Shown: positions 25,206-33,385 of the stretch, in pieces
Layout of the letters: each line of letters opens with the position of its first letter
How positions within the stretch are numbered: position 1 is the first letter of the stretch
From: JAFKFH01 sp017307375
Lineage (GTDB): Bacteria > Pseudomonadota > Alphaproteobacteria > Ferrovibrionales > Ferrovibrionaceae
Direction: 5' to 3'
Assembly: GCA_965229335.1 (NCBI GenBank)
Contig: OZ245874.1
Location: forward strand, 5,828,001-5,892,000
Length of the DNA stretch: 64,000 nucleotides
Translations under genes and position numbers: made by a program
The notes under the pieces: generated by a model
Database searches by the model: none
Told to the model about the DNA's origin: nothing
The model's input: the letters and a program-made list of their open reading frames with translations, nothing else

Positions 25206-25963
25206 TGACCGGGCAGGACGACCAGAACGCAGCGCAACTCGCCTCGCCGTCCTACCGGATCGCGGCACTCGACCAGGATTTCCTGCTCAGCGATTCGATG
25301 CGCGGCGTTCGCTTCCTGCTGGAATACGCCAAGGCCGAGGATGTGCTGCGGGCCTGGCGCATCCGCTCGACCATCGTGGTCTTCGGCAGTGCGCGTGTCC
25401 GGCCCGACGGCGCCCCGGGCGTAGCAAGGTGGTACGAGGAAGCGCGCCGCTTCGGCTACCTGGCCTCGCGCGAGGGCGGCGCCTTGCTGGATGACGGCGA
25501 CTATCGCGACCATGTCATCGCCACCGGCGGCGGGCCGGGCATCATGGAAGCGGCCAACCGCGGTGCGGTCGATGCCGGGGCCTGCACCATCGGCTTCAAC
25601 ATCGTCCTGCCGCATGAGCAGATGCCCAACCCCTACACCACGCCGGCGCTGACCTTCCGCTTCCACTACTTCGCGATGCGCAAGATGCACCTGGCGATGC
25701 GCGCGAAGGCACTGGTGGTCTTTCCCGGCGGGTTCGGCACGCTCGACGAACTGTTCGAGATCCTCACCCTGCGCCAGACGCGCAAGGCGCCGCAGATCCC
25801 GACGGTGCTGGTCGACGAAGGCTACTGGCGTTCGGTGATCAATTTCGAGGCGATGATCGAGGCCGGCATGATCGCCGCCGACGATTGCCGGCTGTTCGAC
25901 TTTGCGGCGACCGGCGAGGCTGCCTGGAAGCTGCTGGCCGCGAAGGGCCTTGCCGCCGCATGA
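25205..25963 (+). CDS. LOG family (lysine-decarboxylase-like Rossmann) protein
   Basis: A 252-residue TIGR00730-like protein. STIVVFGSARVRPDGAP, IATGGGPGIMEAANRGAVDAG and ALVVFPGGFGTLDELFEILTLRQT include the PGGxGTxxE motif that defines cytokinin-activating LOG phosphoribohydrolases and the PpnN nucleosidases. It is longer at the N-terminus than plant LOG, as are many bacterial homologues, and most likely hydrolyses a nucleoside monophosphate. The ATG overlaps the amidase stop by one base. A strong hairpin follows the gene. Confidence 0.87.
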   Translation: MTGQDDQNAAQLASPSYRIAALDQDFLLSDSMRGVRFLLEYAKAEDVLRAWRIRSTIVVFGSARVRPDGAPGVARWYEEARRFGYLASREGGALLDDGDYRDHVIATGGGPGIMEAANRGAVDAGACTIGFNIVLPHEQMPNPYTTPALTFRFHYFAMRKMHLAMRAKALVVFPGGFGTLDELFEILTLRQTRKAPQIPTVLVDEGYWRSVINFEAMIEAGMIAADDCRLFDFAATGEAAWKLLAAKGLAAA

Positions 25964-25971
25964 AGACTGGG

Positions 25972-26014
25972 GACGGAGCCGATGCCCGGGTATCATCCGG
26001 CCATCGGCTCCGTC
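25972..26014. terminator. 13-bp hairpin between LOG gene and chemoreceptor
   Basis: GACGGAGCCGATG and CATCGGCTCCGTC form a perfect 13-bp stem with a 17-base loop, eight bases after the LOG-family stop and 18 bases before the chemoreceptor stop on the other strand. No T-tract, but position and stability fit a bidirectional terminator. Confidence 0.55.
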
Positions 26015-26032
26015 GAGCCCGACGCGCCGTGG

Positions 26033-28408
26033 TTACGACCTTCTGGTCGACCGCATCGTGTTGAGCCGCGATATGTTCTCCTGGATCTCGCCGGACTGAG
26101 CGGCGATCGTCTGCGAAATGCCGGCCGTCTGACCGGCGACGATCTGGGTGCGCTCGGCGATCTCCTTGGTGGCGGATTCCTGTTGAGAGATCGCGAGGGC
26201 GATGCCCTCGGCGACCTCGCGGGCATGGACCGTCGCCGTCGTGATCTCCGAGATCGCGCCGACGGCCGCGCGCGCCTGTTCCTTCATGTTGTTGATCTGG
26301 ACCGCGATGTCCTTCGTGGCGCTACCCGACTGCCTGGCCAGCGCCTTGACCTCGTTGGCGACGACGGCAAATCCCCGTCCGGCTTCTCCGGCCCGTGCCG
26401 CCTCGATGGTCGCGTTCAGGGCAAGCAGATTGGTCTGGGCGGCGATGCCGTCGATCAGGTTGACCACTGCCGAGATATGCCCGACGGCGGCGACCAGGGC
26501 CTCGACGATCTCGGCCGTCGCCAGGGCGCGTTCGGAAGCGCTCGTCGCCGCCTGGGCCGAGAGCGAGACCTTTCGCGTCACATCGTTGACCGAGGCCGCC
26601 AGCTGTTCGGTCGCGGCGGCGATCGTCTGGACATTCCGGGCGGCTTCGGTCGCCGAAGAACCGACCGACGAACTCATCGTCCCCGCCAGTTCGGCAATCT
26701 TGCCCTGCACCGCCAGCTGCTGCTCGAACTCGATCTCCGCCAGCTTCTGCAGGTGGCAATCGATCAACGAGCCGCAGGCCCGCAGCGCCGCGCCCGATTT
26801 GTCGCGCGCGACCCCGCCGACCGCGCGGTACCAGCGATACTCGCCGCTTTTCGTCTTCAGACGATAGAGGACGTCATAGCCGGTGCGGCCGCTGCGGTCG
26901 TTCAGGCAACCGTTGAACGCGGCAAACACCTGGTCGGCGTCTTCGGGGTGCAGGCGATCCGCCCAGGAGCCGACCACATTGGGGAACCCGACGGTATCAT
27001 CGGGCGCAAAGCCGACCAGCCGGCGGAATTCGGGCGACCAGCGCCAGGCACTCCGCGGATGCATCGCATCGCCCTCGAACAGCTCGGCATCCCACAATCC
27101 GACGCCGGCACTGCGATCGAGCAGGCTGGTGCGTTCGGCCTCGACCGTTTCGTTGTGAACGTCGATCAGCGCGCCGCAGGCCCGCAGCGCCGCGCCCGAC
27201 TTGTCGCGCGCGACCCCGCCGACGGCCCGGAACCAGCGATACTCGCCGCCTTTCATCTTCAGCCGATAGAGAACGTCGTAGCCGGTACGACCGGTGCGAT
27301 CGTTCAGGCAGCCGTTGAAGGCGGCGAACACGCGCTCGGCGTCTTCCGGATGCAGGCGATCGGCCCAGGACCCGACCACATCCGGAAAACCGGCGAGATC
27401 GTCATGCGCGAAGCCGACCAGGCGGCGGAATTCCGGGGACCAGCGCCAGGCGCTCTTCGGATGCATCGCATCGCCCTGGAACAGCTCCGCGTCCCACAAA
27501 CCCACGCCGGCACTACGATCGAGCAGGCTGGTCCGTTCCGCCTCGACCCGCTCGGCGTGGACGTCGATCAGCGCGCCGCAGGCGCGCAACGCGGCACCGG
27601 AACCGTCGCGCGCCACCCCGCCGACAGCGCGGAACCAGCGGTAGTCGCCCAGTTTCATCTTCAGCCGATAGAGCACGTCATAGCCGGTGCGGCCGGTGCG
27701 ATCGTTCAGGCAGCCGTTGAAGGCGGCGAACACACGCTCGGCATCCTCGGGATGCAGGCGATCGGCCCATGAGCCGACGACATCGGGAAAGCCGACGGTA
27801 TCATCGGGGGCAAAACCGACCAGGCGGCGAAACTCCGGCGACCAGCGCCAGGCGCTGCGCGGGTGCATCGCGTCCCCCTGGAACAGTTCCGCGTCCCACA
27901 ACCCGACACCGGCGCTGCGATCGAGGAGACCGATCCGTTCGGCCTCGACCTTCTCGCCATGAACGTCGATCAGGGCGCCGCAGGCACGCAAGGCCAGGCC
28001 CGACTTGTCGCGTGCCACGCCGCCGACCGCCCGGAACCAGCGATACTCGCCGTTCTTCATCTTCAGGCGATAGAACACGTCGTAGCCGGTGCGGCCGCTG
28101 CGATCGTTCAGGCAGCCGTTGAAGGCGGCAAACACCCGCTCGGCATCCTCGGGATGCAGGCGGTCCGCCCAGGAGCCGACGACGTCCGGGAAACCCGCCA
28201 TGTCGTCGGAGGCAAAACCGACCAGTCGACGGAATTCCGGCGACCAGCGCCAAGCACTCCTGGCGTGCATCGCATCGCCCTGGAACAGCTCCGCATCCCA
28301 CAACCCGACACCGGCATACCTGCCCAGCAAGTCCCAGAGCTGGGCATAGTCGGTCTTGCTGCCCGAACCTTCAGCGGCGTTATCCGCCGGATTTTGCTTT
28401 TTCCACAT
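26033..28408 (-). CDS. Soluble methyl-accepting chemotaxis protein with four tandem PAS domains
   Basis: A 791-residue cytoplasmic chemoreceptor without membrane segments. Residues 32-165, 166-299, 300-433 and 434 to about 551 are four PAS units of 134 residues (AGVGLWDAELF...RLHPEDAERVF...GEYRWFRAVGGVARDKSG), nearly identical in sequence. The rest is an MCP signalling domain whose tip reads IAAQTNLLALNATIEAARAGEAGRGFAVVANEVKALA. It should sense an internal signal and feed a CheA kinase; no che gene is in the window. The ATG at 28408 is favoured over 28429 because it has a GAGGAAAT site. Upstream DNA is unusually AT-rich. Confidence 0.9.
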   Translation of the reverse strand: MWKKQNPADNAAEGSGSKTDYAQLWDLLGRYAGVGLWDAELFQGDAMHARSAWRWSPEFRRLVGFASDDMAGFPDVVGSWADRLHPEDAERVFAAFNGCLNDRSGRTGYDVFYRLKMKNGEYRWFRAVGGVARDKSGLALRACGALIDVHGEKVEAERIGLLDRSAGVGLWDAELFQGDAMHPRSAWRWSPEFRRLVGFAPDDTVGFPDVVGSWADRLHPEDAERVFAAFNGCLNDRTGRTGYDVLYRLKMKLGDYRWFRAVGGVARDGSGAALRACGALIDVHAERVEAERTSLLDRSAGVGLWDAELFQGDAMHPKSAWRWSPEFRRLVGFAHDDLAGFPDVVGSWADRLHPEDAERVFAAFNGCLNDRTGRTGYDVLYRLKMKGGEYRWFRAVGGVARDKSGAALRACGALIDVHNETVEAERTSLLDRSAGVGLWDAELFEGDAMHPRSAWRWSPEFRRLVGFAPDDTVGFPNVVGSWADRLHPEDADQVFAAFNGCLNDRSGRTGYDVLYRLKTKSGEYRWYRAVGGVARDKSGAALRACGSLIDCHLQKLAEIEFEQQLAVQGKIAELAGTMSSSVGSSATEAARNVQTIAAATEQLAASVNDVTRKVSLSAQAATSASERALATAEIVEALVAAVGHISAVVNLIDGIAAQTNLLALNATIEAARAGEAGRGFAVVANEVKALARQSGSATKDIAVQINNMKEQARAAVGAISEITTATVHAREVAEGIALAISQQESATKEIAERTQIVAGQTAGISQTIAAQSGEIQENISRLNTMRSTRRS
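26756..28315 (-). repeat. Four tandem 402-bp repeats encoding PAS domains
   Basis: Units start at 28315, 27913, 27511 and 27109 (reading leftwards) with an exact period of 402 bases; the last is slightly shorter. At protein level they differ at few positions, and long stretches of DNA are shared, so they look like recent in-frame duplications or are kept alike by gene conversion. They code for repeated PAS domains and are not a CRISPR or satellite array. Confidence 0.93.
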
Positions 28409-28775
28409 ATTTCCTCGATGGACAGCCATATCGCGTGCCGACAGAGATCTGAATAACCCCGGGCCCTGCGGACGATATGAGCTGTGCATCAGCCATACGA
28501 GTAACTTTTAGTAATTGTTCTTCAAATCATCACGATAGATTAGATTCATTTCTCCACATTTATTGCGACGTCGACTTGGTCTTTTCTTGTAACAGCCCCC
28601 GCCAGAGATAATTATCTAATATAATTGTGATCCGAGGCCAGATCAGGTTCGGCCGGAAAATTGGGGCAACCAGGATTATCGTCCTGATGATGCACCCGCC
28701 CGCCGGACTGAACTCCGAAACCCGCAAGATCGGGGCATCGGCATGACGGCTCGAACGGACGGGTGCAGGGCGACT
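28409..28775. other. AT-rich intergenic region of 367 bases
   Basis: The gap between the TauD-like gene stop and the chemoreceptor start holds no ORF that I can support. About 28497-28630 is much richer in A and T than the rest of the window and contains the perfect palindrome AGATAATTATCT (28606-28617). It should contain the chemoreceptor promoter and the 3' end of the Rieske-ABC-TauD operon, but I find no convincing sigma-factor hexamers or T-tract terminator. Confidence 0.5.
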
Positions 28776-29597
28776 TCAGTGAATGGCGATGCGGTGCATA
28801 CGCCTGCGGCTGGGGTGGTAGTCGTTGACGGCATAGTGCTGGACCGCGCGATTGTCCCAGATCGCGACCGAGCCGGGTTGCCAGCGGAAACGCACCTGAT
28901 ATTCCGGCACATGGGCCAGCGCGGTCAGGTAGCGCAGCAGTGAATCACTTTCGCTGCGGGTCACGCCGACGATCTCCTTGGTATAGAACTCGTTGACATA
29001 GAGGATGCGCCGCCCGGTCTCCGGATGGGTCACCACCACCGGATGCTCGAGCGGCGGAAAGGCCTCGCGCATCCGGGCGTATTGCGCCGCCGCGTCCGGC
29101 TTGGAATTCAGGCTGTCGAGGATTTCGGGCGTCTCCCAGTTATGGATCGCCCGCAGCCCGTCGAGATAATCGCGCAGGGTCGGAGCGATCGCCTGGTAGG
29201 CCGCGCTCATCGACGACCACAGCGTGTCGCCGCCGGTGTCCGGCACCTCGACGGCATAGAGGCAGGCGGCCAGCGGCGGTTTGGTCTGCCAGGTCAGGTC
29301 GGCATGCCAGACGTCGGTGCCGGTGCGCCGGCCCTTGCTTTCCAGCACTTCGAGATAGGGACTGTCCGGATGGGCGGGAAAGGTCGAGGACAGCGGCCGG
29401 ATCTCGCCGAACACCTGGGCCAGGCGCACCTGCGCCTCGGGCGACAGGACCTGGTCGCGGAAGAAGATGACCTGGCGGTCCAGGAGCGCCTGGCGCAATG
29501 CCGCGCCGTGCCGGGCCAATGTCTCGGCCTCGCCGAGATCGATGCCGGAGATCAGCGACCCGATGGCGGGCGTCAGGTTCTCGAAAACGAGCGACAT
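28776..29597 (-). CDS. TauD/TfdA family Fe(II)/2-oxoglutarate dioxygenase
   Basis: A 273-residue 2-oxoglutarate-dependent dioxygenase. The iron triad is His98 and Asp100 (WHADLTW) plus His254 (NRAVQHYAVNDY), with a conserved arginine near 265-269 for 2-oxoglutarate. Close family members oxidise taurine, alkylsulfonates, 2,4-D or alkyl sulfates. It is the last gene of a five-gene operon (Rieske oxygenase, ABC transporter, this gene) and starts 10 bases after the binding-protein stop. The protein ends five to ten residues earlier than many homologues, just after RRMHRIAIH. The substrate is probably the molecule taken up by the transporter or its first product. Confidence 0.88.
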   Translation of the reverse strand: MSLVFENLTPAIGSLISGIDLGEAETLARHGAALRQALLDRQVIFFRDQVLSPEAQVRLAQVFGEIRPLSSTFPAHPDSPYLEVLESKGRRTGTDVWHADLTWQTKPPLAACLYAVEVPDTGGDTLWSSMSAAYQAIAPTLRDYLDGLRAIHNWETPEILDSLNSKPDAAAQYARMREAFPPLEHPVVVTHPETGRRILYVNEFYTKEIVGVTRSESDSLLRYLTALAHVPEYQVRFRWQPGSVAIWDNRAVQHYAVNDYHPSRRRMHRIAIH

Positions 29598-29607
29598 GGG
29601 AAAGGTC

Positions 29608-30591
29608 TCACTCTCCGGTCTGGAAGCGGTTGGTGACGAAGCCGGTGGGATCGACGCCGGCGGGATAGGAGCCGAACTTCTGCAGAATCTCGGCGCCGGT
29701 CCGCGCATCGGCGAGGGAGACGGTGCCGAGCGGCTTACCCTCGGTATCGGGCGAGCGAAACAGCGACATGACGACCCGGGTTTCGTTCAGCGCCATGTCC
29801 TTGCTGTATTGCGGATAGGCCTTGGAGAAGCTCGCCGCCGCGGCCTCGGGGTCCTGCTCGGTGGCCGTCATCGACCGGACAGCCGCGGCGACGAAGCGGC
29901 GCACCACGTCGGGCCTGGCCTGGATCAGCTGGTTGGAGGCGATCAGATAGAGGCCGGGCGTGACCACGCCGAAATCGGCATACATCAGCGAATAGACTTC
30001 CTGCCCCTTGGATTCGAGGGTCGGGCGCAGCACCACGTTGGTGGCGACGCCCTCGATCCGGCCGCTGAGCAGGCTCGTCAGCTTCGGCCCCGGCTGCATG
30101 TTGACCTGGGTGACCTTCGAGGCATCGACCTTGTTCAGCTCGAGCAGCGCGGGCAGCAGGGCCGACGGGCCGTCGCCGGCGGTGATCGCGATGCTCTTGC
30201 CCGCGAGTTCGGCCGGCGTCTTGATCGGCTTGGCCTTCGGCGAGAACACGACCAGGGGGCTCTTCGCCGCGACCGACAGGATCGCGGTCGCCGGCAGGCC
30301 CTTGGCCGCGAGGGTCAGGAAGGTGCCGCCATCGATGTCGACCCCGAAATCATCGCCGCCCGCCGCGACGGTCTGGGCGGTGACCGCCGACCCCTTGCCC
30401 TCGCGCAATTCGACCTCGAGCCCGGCCTCGCGGAAGAAACCGCGCTCGATGCCATAGGTCCAGATCGCGTCGAGGCCGGTCGCGACGAAACCGAAGCGCA
30501 ACGATACCTTGTCGGCGGCAGCGGCTGGCCCCGCGGTCAGGCCGAGAACCAGAAGGGAGGCAAGCGTCACGCGCAGGCTGGCTTGGGTCAT
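29608..30591 (-). CDS. ABC transporter substrate-binding protein (nitrate/sulfonate/taurine type)
   Basis: A 327-residue periplasmic binding protein. Residues 1-25 are a signal peptide ending AAAADK. The body (LRFGFVATGLDAIWTYGIERGFFREAGLEVELREGKGSAVTAQTVAAGGDDFGV) is of the SsuA/ThiY/NMT1 class, which binds alkylsulfonates, taurine, nitrate, pyrimidine precursors or phthalate-like aromatics. The ATG at 30591 follows GAGGA. It lies 26 bases after the permease gene in the same operon and defines the compound imported, which I cannot deduce. Confidence 0.87.
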   Translation of the reverse strand: MTQASLRVTLASLLVLGLTAGPAAAADKVSLRFGFVATGLDAIWTYGIERGFFREAGLEVELREGKGSAVTAQTVAAGGDDFGVDIDGGTFLTLAAKGLPATAILSVAAKSPLVVFSPKAKPIKTPAELAGKSIAITAGDGPSALLPALLELNKVDASKVTQVNMQPGPKLTSLLSGRIEGVATNVVLRPTLESKGQEVYSLMYADFGVVTPGLYLIASNQLIQARPDVVRRFVAAAVRSMTATEQDPEAAAASFSKAYPQYSKDMALNETRVVMSLFRSPDTEGKPLGTVSLADARTGAEILQKFGSYPAGVDPTGFVTNRFQTGE

Positions 30592-30617
30592 GGATCGTTC
30601 CTCGGCCAAGTTGGGGG

Positions 30618-31388
30618 TCAAAGCTGTCGTTGGGAGGCGTGCCAGGAGATCACCCGGCGCTCGGCGAAATCGACGCCGTAGAACAGCAGGCTGGCGACCA
30701 GCGCCAACAGCACCACGATCGCAAACATCAGCGGGGTGTCGAGCGTGCCCGAGGCCTGGACCAGCAGATAGCCCCAGCCGCGGTCGGAGGCGACGAACTC
30801 GCCGATGATCGCGCCGATCACCGCCAGGCTGGTCGCCACCTTGAAGCCGGAGAACGCCGCAGGCAGGGCATTGGGCAGACGCACCCGCAGGAAGACGTGC
30901 AACGGCCGCGCCCGCATCGACCGGGTCAGCCGGATGATGTCCGGATCGACCGACTTCAGGCCGCCGACCATCGCCACCAGCACGGGGAAGAAGGCGATCG
31001 ACACGGTGATCAGCACCCGGGGGAACAGGCCATACCCGAACCACACGACGAACAGCGGCGCCAGCGCGACCTTCGGGATCGAGTTGAAGGCGACGAGGAT
31101 CGGATAGACCAGCCGGTCGATCACCGGCACCGCGACGATGACGATGCCGAGCGGCACCGCGATGACCGCCGACAGCAGCAGCCCGGCCAGGATTTCGCCG
31201 ATGGTGGTCACGCCATGGCTGGCGATCAGCCCGCGGTCGGTCCAGAAGCGCGTCACCACCTCCCACGGGGCCGGCAGCACATAGGCCGGCGGCCTGACCG
31301 CGACGACGACGAGCGACCACAGCGCCAGCGTCAGGCCGATCGAGGCCAATGCCCAGAAGATGCGGCGTCCCTGCGATGCGTCAGCCAT
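30618..31388 (-). CDS. ABC transporter permease (SsuC/TauC type)
   Basis: A 256-residue inner-membrane permease with six hydrophobic helices. The EAA loop that contacts the ATPase is at MRARPLHVFLRVRLPNALPAAFSGFKVATSLAVIGAIIGEF. The start ATG at 31388 overlaps the ATPase stop by eight bases, indicating translational coupling. With the ATPase upstream and the binding protein downstream it completes an SsuABC-like importer. Confidence 0.88.
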   Translation of the reverse strand: MADASQGRRIFWALASIGLTLALWSLVVVAVRPPAYVLPAPWEVVTRFWTDRGLIASHGVTTIGEILAGLLLSAVIAVPLGIVIVAVPVIDRLVYPILVAFNSIPKVALAPLFVVWFGYGLFPRVLITVSIAFFPVLVAMVGGLKSVDPDIIRLTRSMRARPLHVFLRVRLPNALPAAFSGFKVATSLAVIGAIIGEFVASDRGWGYLLVQASGTLDTPLMFAIVVLLALVASLLFYGVDFAERRVISWHASQRQL

Positions 31389-32199
31389 GGAGCACCCCGA
31401 GCCGGGTGAAGAGGTCGTGGATCTCGGCGACATGACGGCCAAAATCGGGATGGTTGCGCGTCTGCACCGTGCGCGGCCGCGGCAGGTCGATGCGGATCAC
31501 CTCGCGGATCTGGCTCGGCCGCGCCGTCATCACCACGACGCTGTCGGCCATGAACACCGCCTCGGCGATATCGTGGGTCACGAGGATCGTGGTCCGCGTC
31601 GCCTCCATCGCGATGCGCTGCAGGTCGAGCTGCATCTGTTCGCGCGTCAGCGCGTCGAGCGCGGCGAAGGGTTCGTCGAGCAGCAGGATGCTCGGATCCT
31701 GGATCAGCGCCCGGCACAACGCCACGCGCTGGCGCATGCCGCCCGACAGTTCATAGGGCCGCCGGTCCTCGAACCCGGCCAGGCCGACATGGTCGAGCAG
31801 CCGGCGCGCCCGGTCGACATGGGCCTGCACCGGCTCGCCGCGTAGCACGAACGGCGACAGCACGTTGCCCAGCACGGTCTGCCAGTCGAACAGCAGGTCG
31901 CGCTGGAAGACGACCGCGAGATCGGGATGGGGCGCCGTCACCGGCTGCTCGCCGATCGTCAGGCGGCCGCCGGAAGGGCTGAGCAACCCTGCGACCATCA
32001 TCAGAAGCGTGCTCTTGCCGCAGCCGGACGGGCCGATCAGCGCCACGGTCTCGCCCGCGGCGATGCCAAGGCTTGCCGCCTCGATCGCGGTGACGCGGCC
32101 ACCCGGCGTCTCGAACACCTTGGATACACCGTCGAGGGCGATGAACGGCCGGGCCGGATCGGGTTGGGATGCCGGCATCGTCTGTCGCACCGCACTCAT
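31381..32199 (-). CDS. ABC transporter ATP-binding protein (SsuB/TauB type)
   Basis: A 272-residue ABC ATPase. Walker A is GPSGCGKST, the Q-loop is in VFQRDLLFDWQTVLGNV, the signature is LSGGMRQRVALCRAL, Walker B is ILLLDEPFAALD and the switch His is in LVTHDIAEAV. Its ATG overlaps the stop of the upstream Rieske gene (ATGA), and its 3' end overlaps the permease start, so it is embedded in the operon. It powers the importer from the cytoplasmic side. Confidence 0.9.
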   Translation of the reverse strand: MSAVRQTMPASQPDPARPFIALDGVSKVFETPGGRVTAIEAASLGIAAGETVALIGPSGCGKSTLLMMVAGLLSPSGGRLTIGEQPVTAPHPDLAVVFQRDLLFDWQTVLGNVLSPFVLRGEPVQAHVDRARRLLDHVGLAGFEDRRPYELSGGMRQRVALCRALIQDPSILLLDEPFAALDALTREQMQLDLQRIAMEATRTTILVTHDIAEAVFMADSVVVMTARPSQIREVIRIDLPRPRTVQTRNHPDFGRHVAEIHDLFTRLGVLHG

Positions 32200-33221
32200 G
32201 CCGCCGACCGTTCGGCCGCGATCAGCCGTGCCAGCGTGCGCCGGGCGTTGACCGCCGCGGCGTCGGGTTGCAACAGGACGGGACCGAGGTCCATCAGGTC
32301 GACGCCGGGGCCGATCTGCTGCTGCTGGGCTTCGATCATCGGCTCGTCCTCCTCGGCGAAGGCCTGGGTGACGATGCGCCTGACGCGCTCGTCCACTTCC
32401 GCGTCGCCGACCTGGCGGTCGCGGATCATCGCCCAGAAATAATGGGTCGACGTCGCGGTCTCCGGCGTCAGCAGATGCAGGAACGGCGTGGTGACGCCGT
32501 CGGCGACCGGCGCGCCGACCTCGGTGACGCCGACGTCCAGGAACATGATCGCCGGCGGATCCCAGCGCATGTTGGCGCGGGCATCACCACGTTCCGACGC
32601 CGAGCCCCAGAACATGCGCAGGAAGCGACTGACCTTGCAGGCCGGTTTCCAGCGATTGGAATGGATGGTATCGCCATCGCGCACCAGTTCGGTCCGCGAG
32701 GTTTCCAGCACGTCTTCGACCGCGAAGGCCGCATGCAGGAATTCGACGTGGCTCAGGTCGAGCAGGTTGTCGGTGATCAGCTGGTAGTTGGCCGCGATGC
32801 GCAGATAGCCGTCGACCGTGGCGTAGCCGTCATGCCGTCCGAACGGCGCCAGGTCGGGCAGTAGTTCCGGCTTGTCGTCCGCCTCGCCCATCCAGATCCA
32901 GACGAAGCCGTGACGCTCCAGCAACGGAAAGCTGCGCACCCGGGCCTGTCGCGGGATCGCAGCCCCATGCGGATTGTGGGTGCAGGCCCCGGCGCCATCG
33001 AAGCGCAGGCCGTGATAGCCGCATTGCAGGTCGTCGCCGACGAGGCGCCCGCGCGAGAGCGGCGCGAACCGATGGGGACAGCGATCCGCGAGAGCGACGG
33101 GCACGCCATCCTCCTTGCGGTAGAGCACGACGGGTTCGCCCAGCAGGACGCGCCGCAGCGGCTTGCGCCCGATTTCCGCTGTCGACCCGGCGACATACCA
33201 GGCATTGCGCAGGTACTCCAA
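32196..33221 (-). CDS. Rieske non-heme iron oxygenase (VanA-like O-demethylase/ring-hydroxylase family)
   Basis: A 341-residue single-component-type oxygenase subunit. The Rieske cluster ligands are Cys48, His50, Cys67 and His70 (CPH, then CGYH), and the mononuclear iron ligands are in DLLS-type NLLDLSHVEFLH (His158, His163). It is of the vanillate O-demethylase/phthalate dioxygenase branch, which demethylates or hydroxylates aromatic or alkyl-ether compounds. No ferredoxin reductase is adjacent. I place the start at a TTG (33221) because AGGAAAGGGG lies eight bases upstream and homologues begin at this point; a GTG at 33245 is the alternative. First gene of the five-gene operon, divergent from the IclR gene. 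Confidence 0.88.
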   Translation of the reverse strand: MEYLRNAWYVAGSTAEIGRKPLRRVLLGEPVVLYRKEDGVPVALADRCPHRFAPLSRGRLVGDDLQCGYHGLRFDGAGACTHNPHGAAIPRQARVRSFPLLERHGFVWIWMGEADDKPELLPDLAPFGRHDGYATVDGYLRIAANYQLITDNLLDLSHVEFLHAAFAVEDVLETSRTELVRDGDTIHSNRWKPACKVSRFLRMFWGSASERGDARANMRWDPPAIMFLDVGVTEVGAPVADGVTTPFLHLLTPETATSTHYFWAMIRDRQVGDAEVDERVRRIVTQAFAEEDEPMIEAQQQQIGPGVDLMDLGPVLLQPDAAAVNARRTLARLIAAERSAA

Positions 33222-33385
33222 CGTCCGCCCCTTTCCTGTTTTCACTATTTTATTGACAATATTAGGAAATTAAGAAAAATTGAAACGCTGTTGCAATTAT
33301 TATGGGTCTGCAGTGCGGGTGCTGTCAACGACGATTGGTCATTCAACAATCGGCAACCAGCATCGCTGCGCGCGGGGAGGACGGA
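33222..33385. promoter_or_regulatory. Divergent AT-rich control region with inverted repeat
   Basis: The region between the Rieske operon and the IclR gene is AT-rich at 33240-33305. It contains a TTGACA hexamer on the plus strand (33253-33258) with no good -10 at normal spacing, and an inverted repeat CGATTG-N9-CAATCG at 33332-33352. IclR-type regulators often bind palindromes between divergent genes, so this repeat is the best operator candidate here. Confidence 0.45.

Noticed and set aside
22638..25268. Open frame of 876 codons on the minus strand over the amidase and MFS genes
   Set aside because: It crosses two well-supported genes on different strands, and its composition is low-complexity. 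No start context or domain.
25982..27772. Open frame of 596 codons opposite the chemoreceptor, itself repetitive
   Set aside because: Its repeats are the complement of the PAS repeats; no independent domain evidence.
26756..28315. Regular 402-bp repeats as a possible CRISPR or satellite array
   Set aside because: Unit far too long for CRISPR, in frame, and encodes PAS domains.
28409..28560. FliA (sigma-28)-type promoter for the chemoreceptor (TAAA...GCTGATG on the minus strand)
   Set aside because: Spacing is two bases short and the -10 box deviates at several positions.
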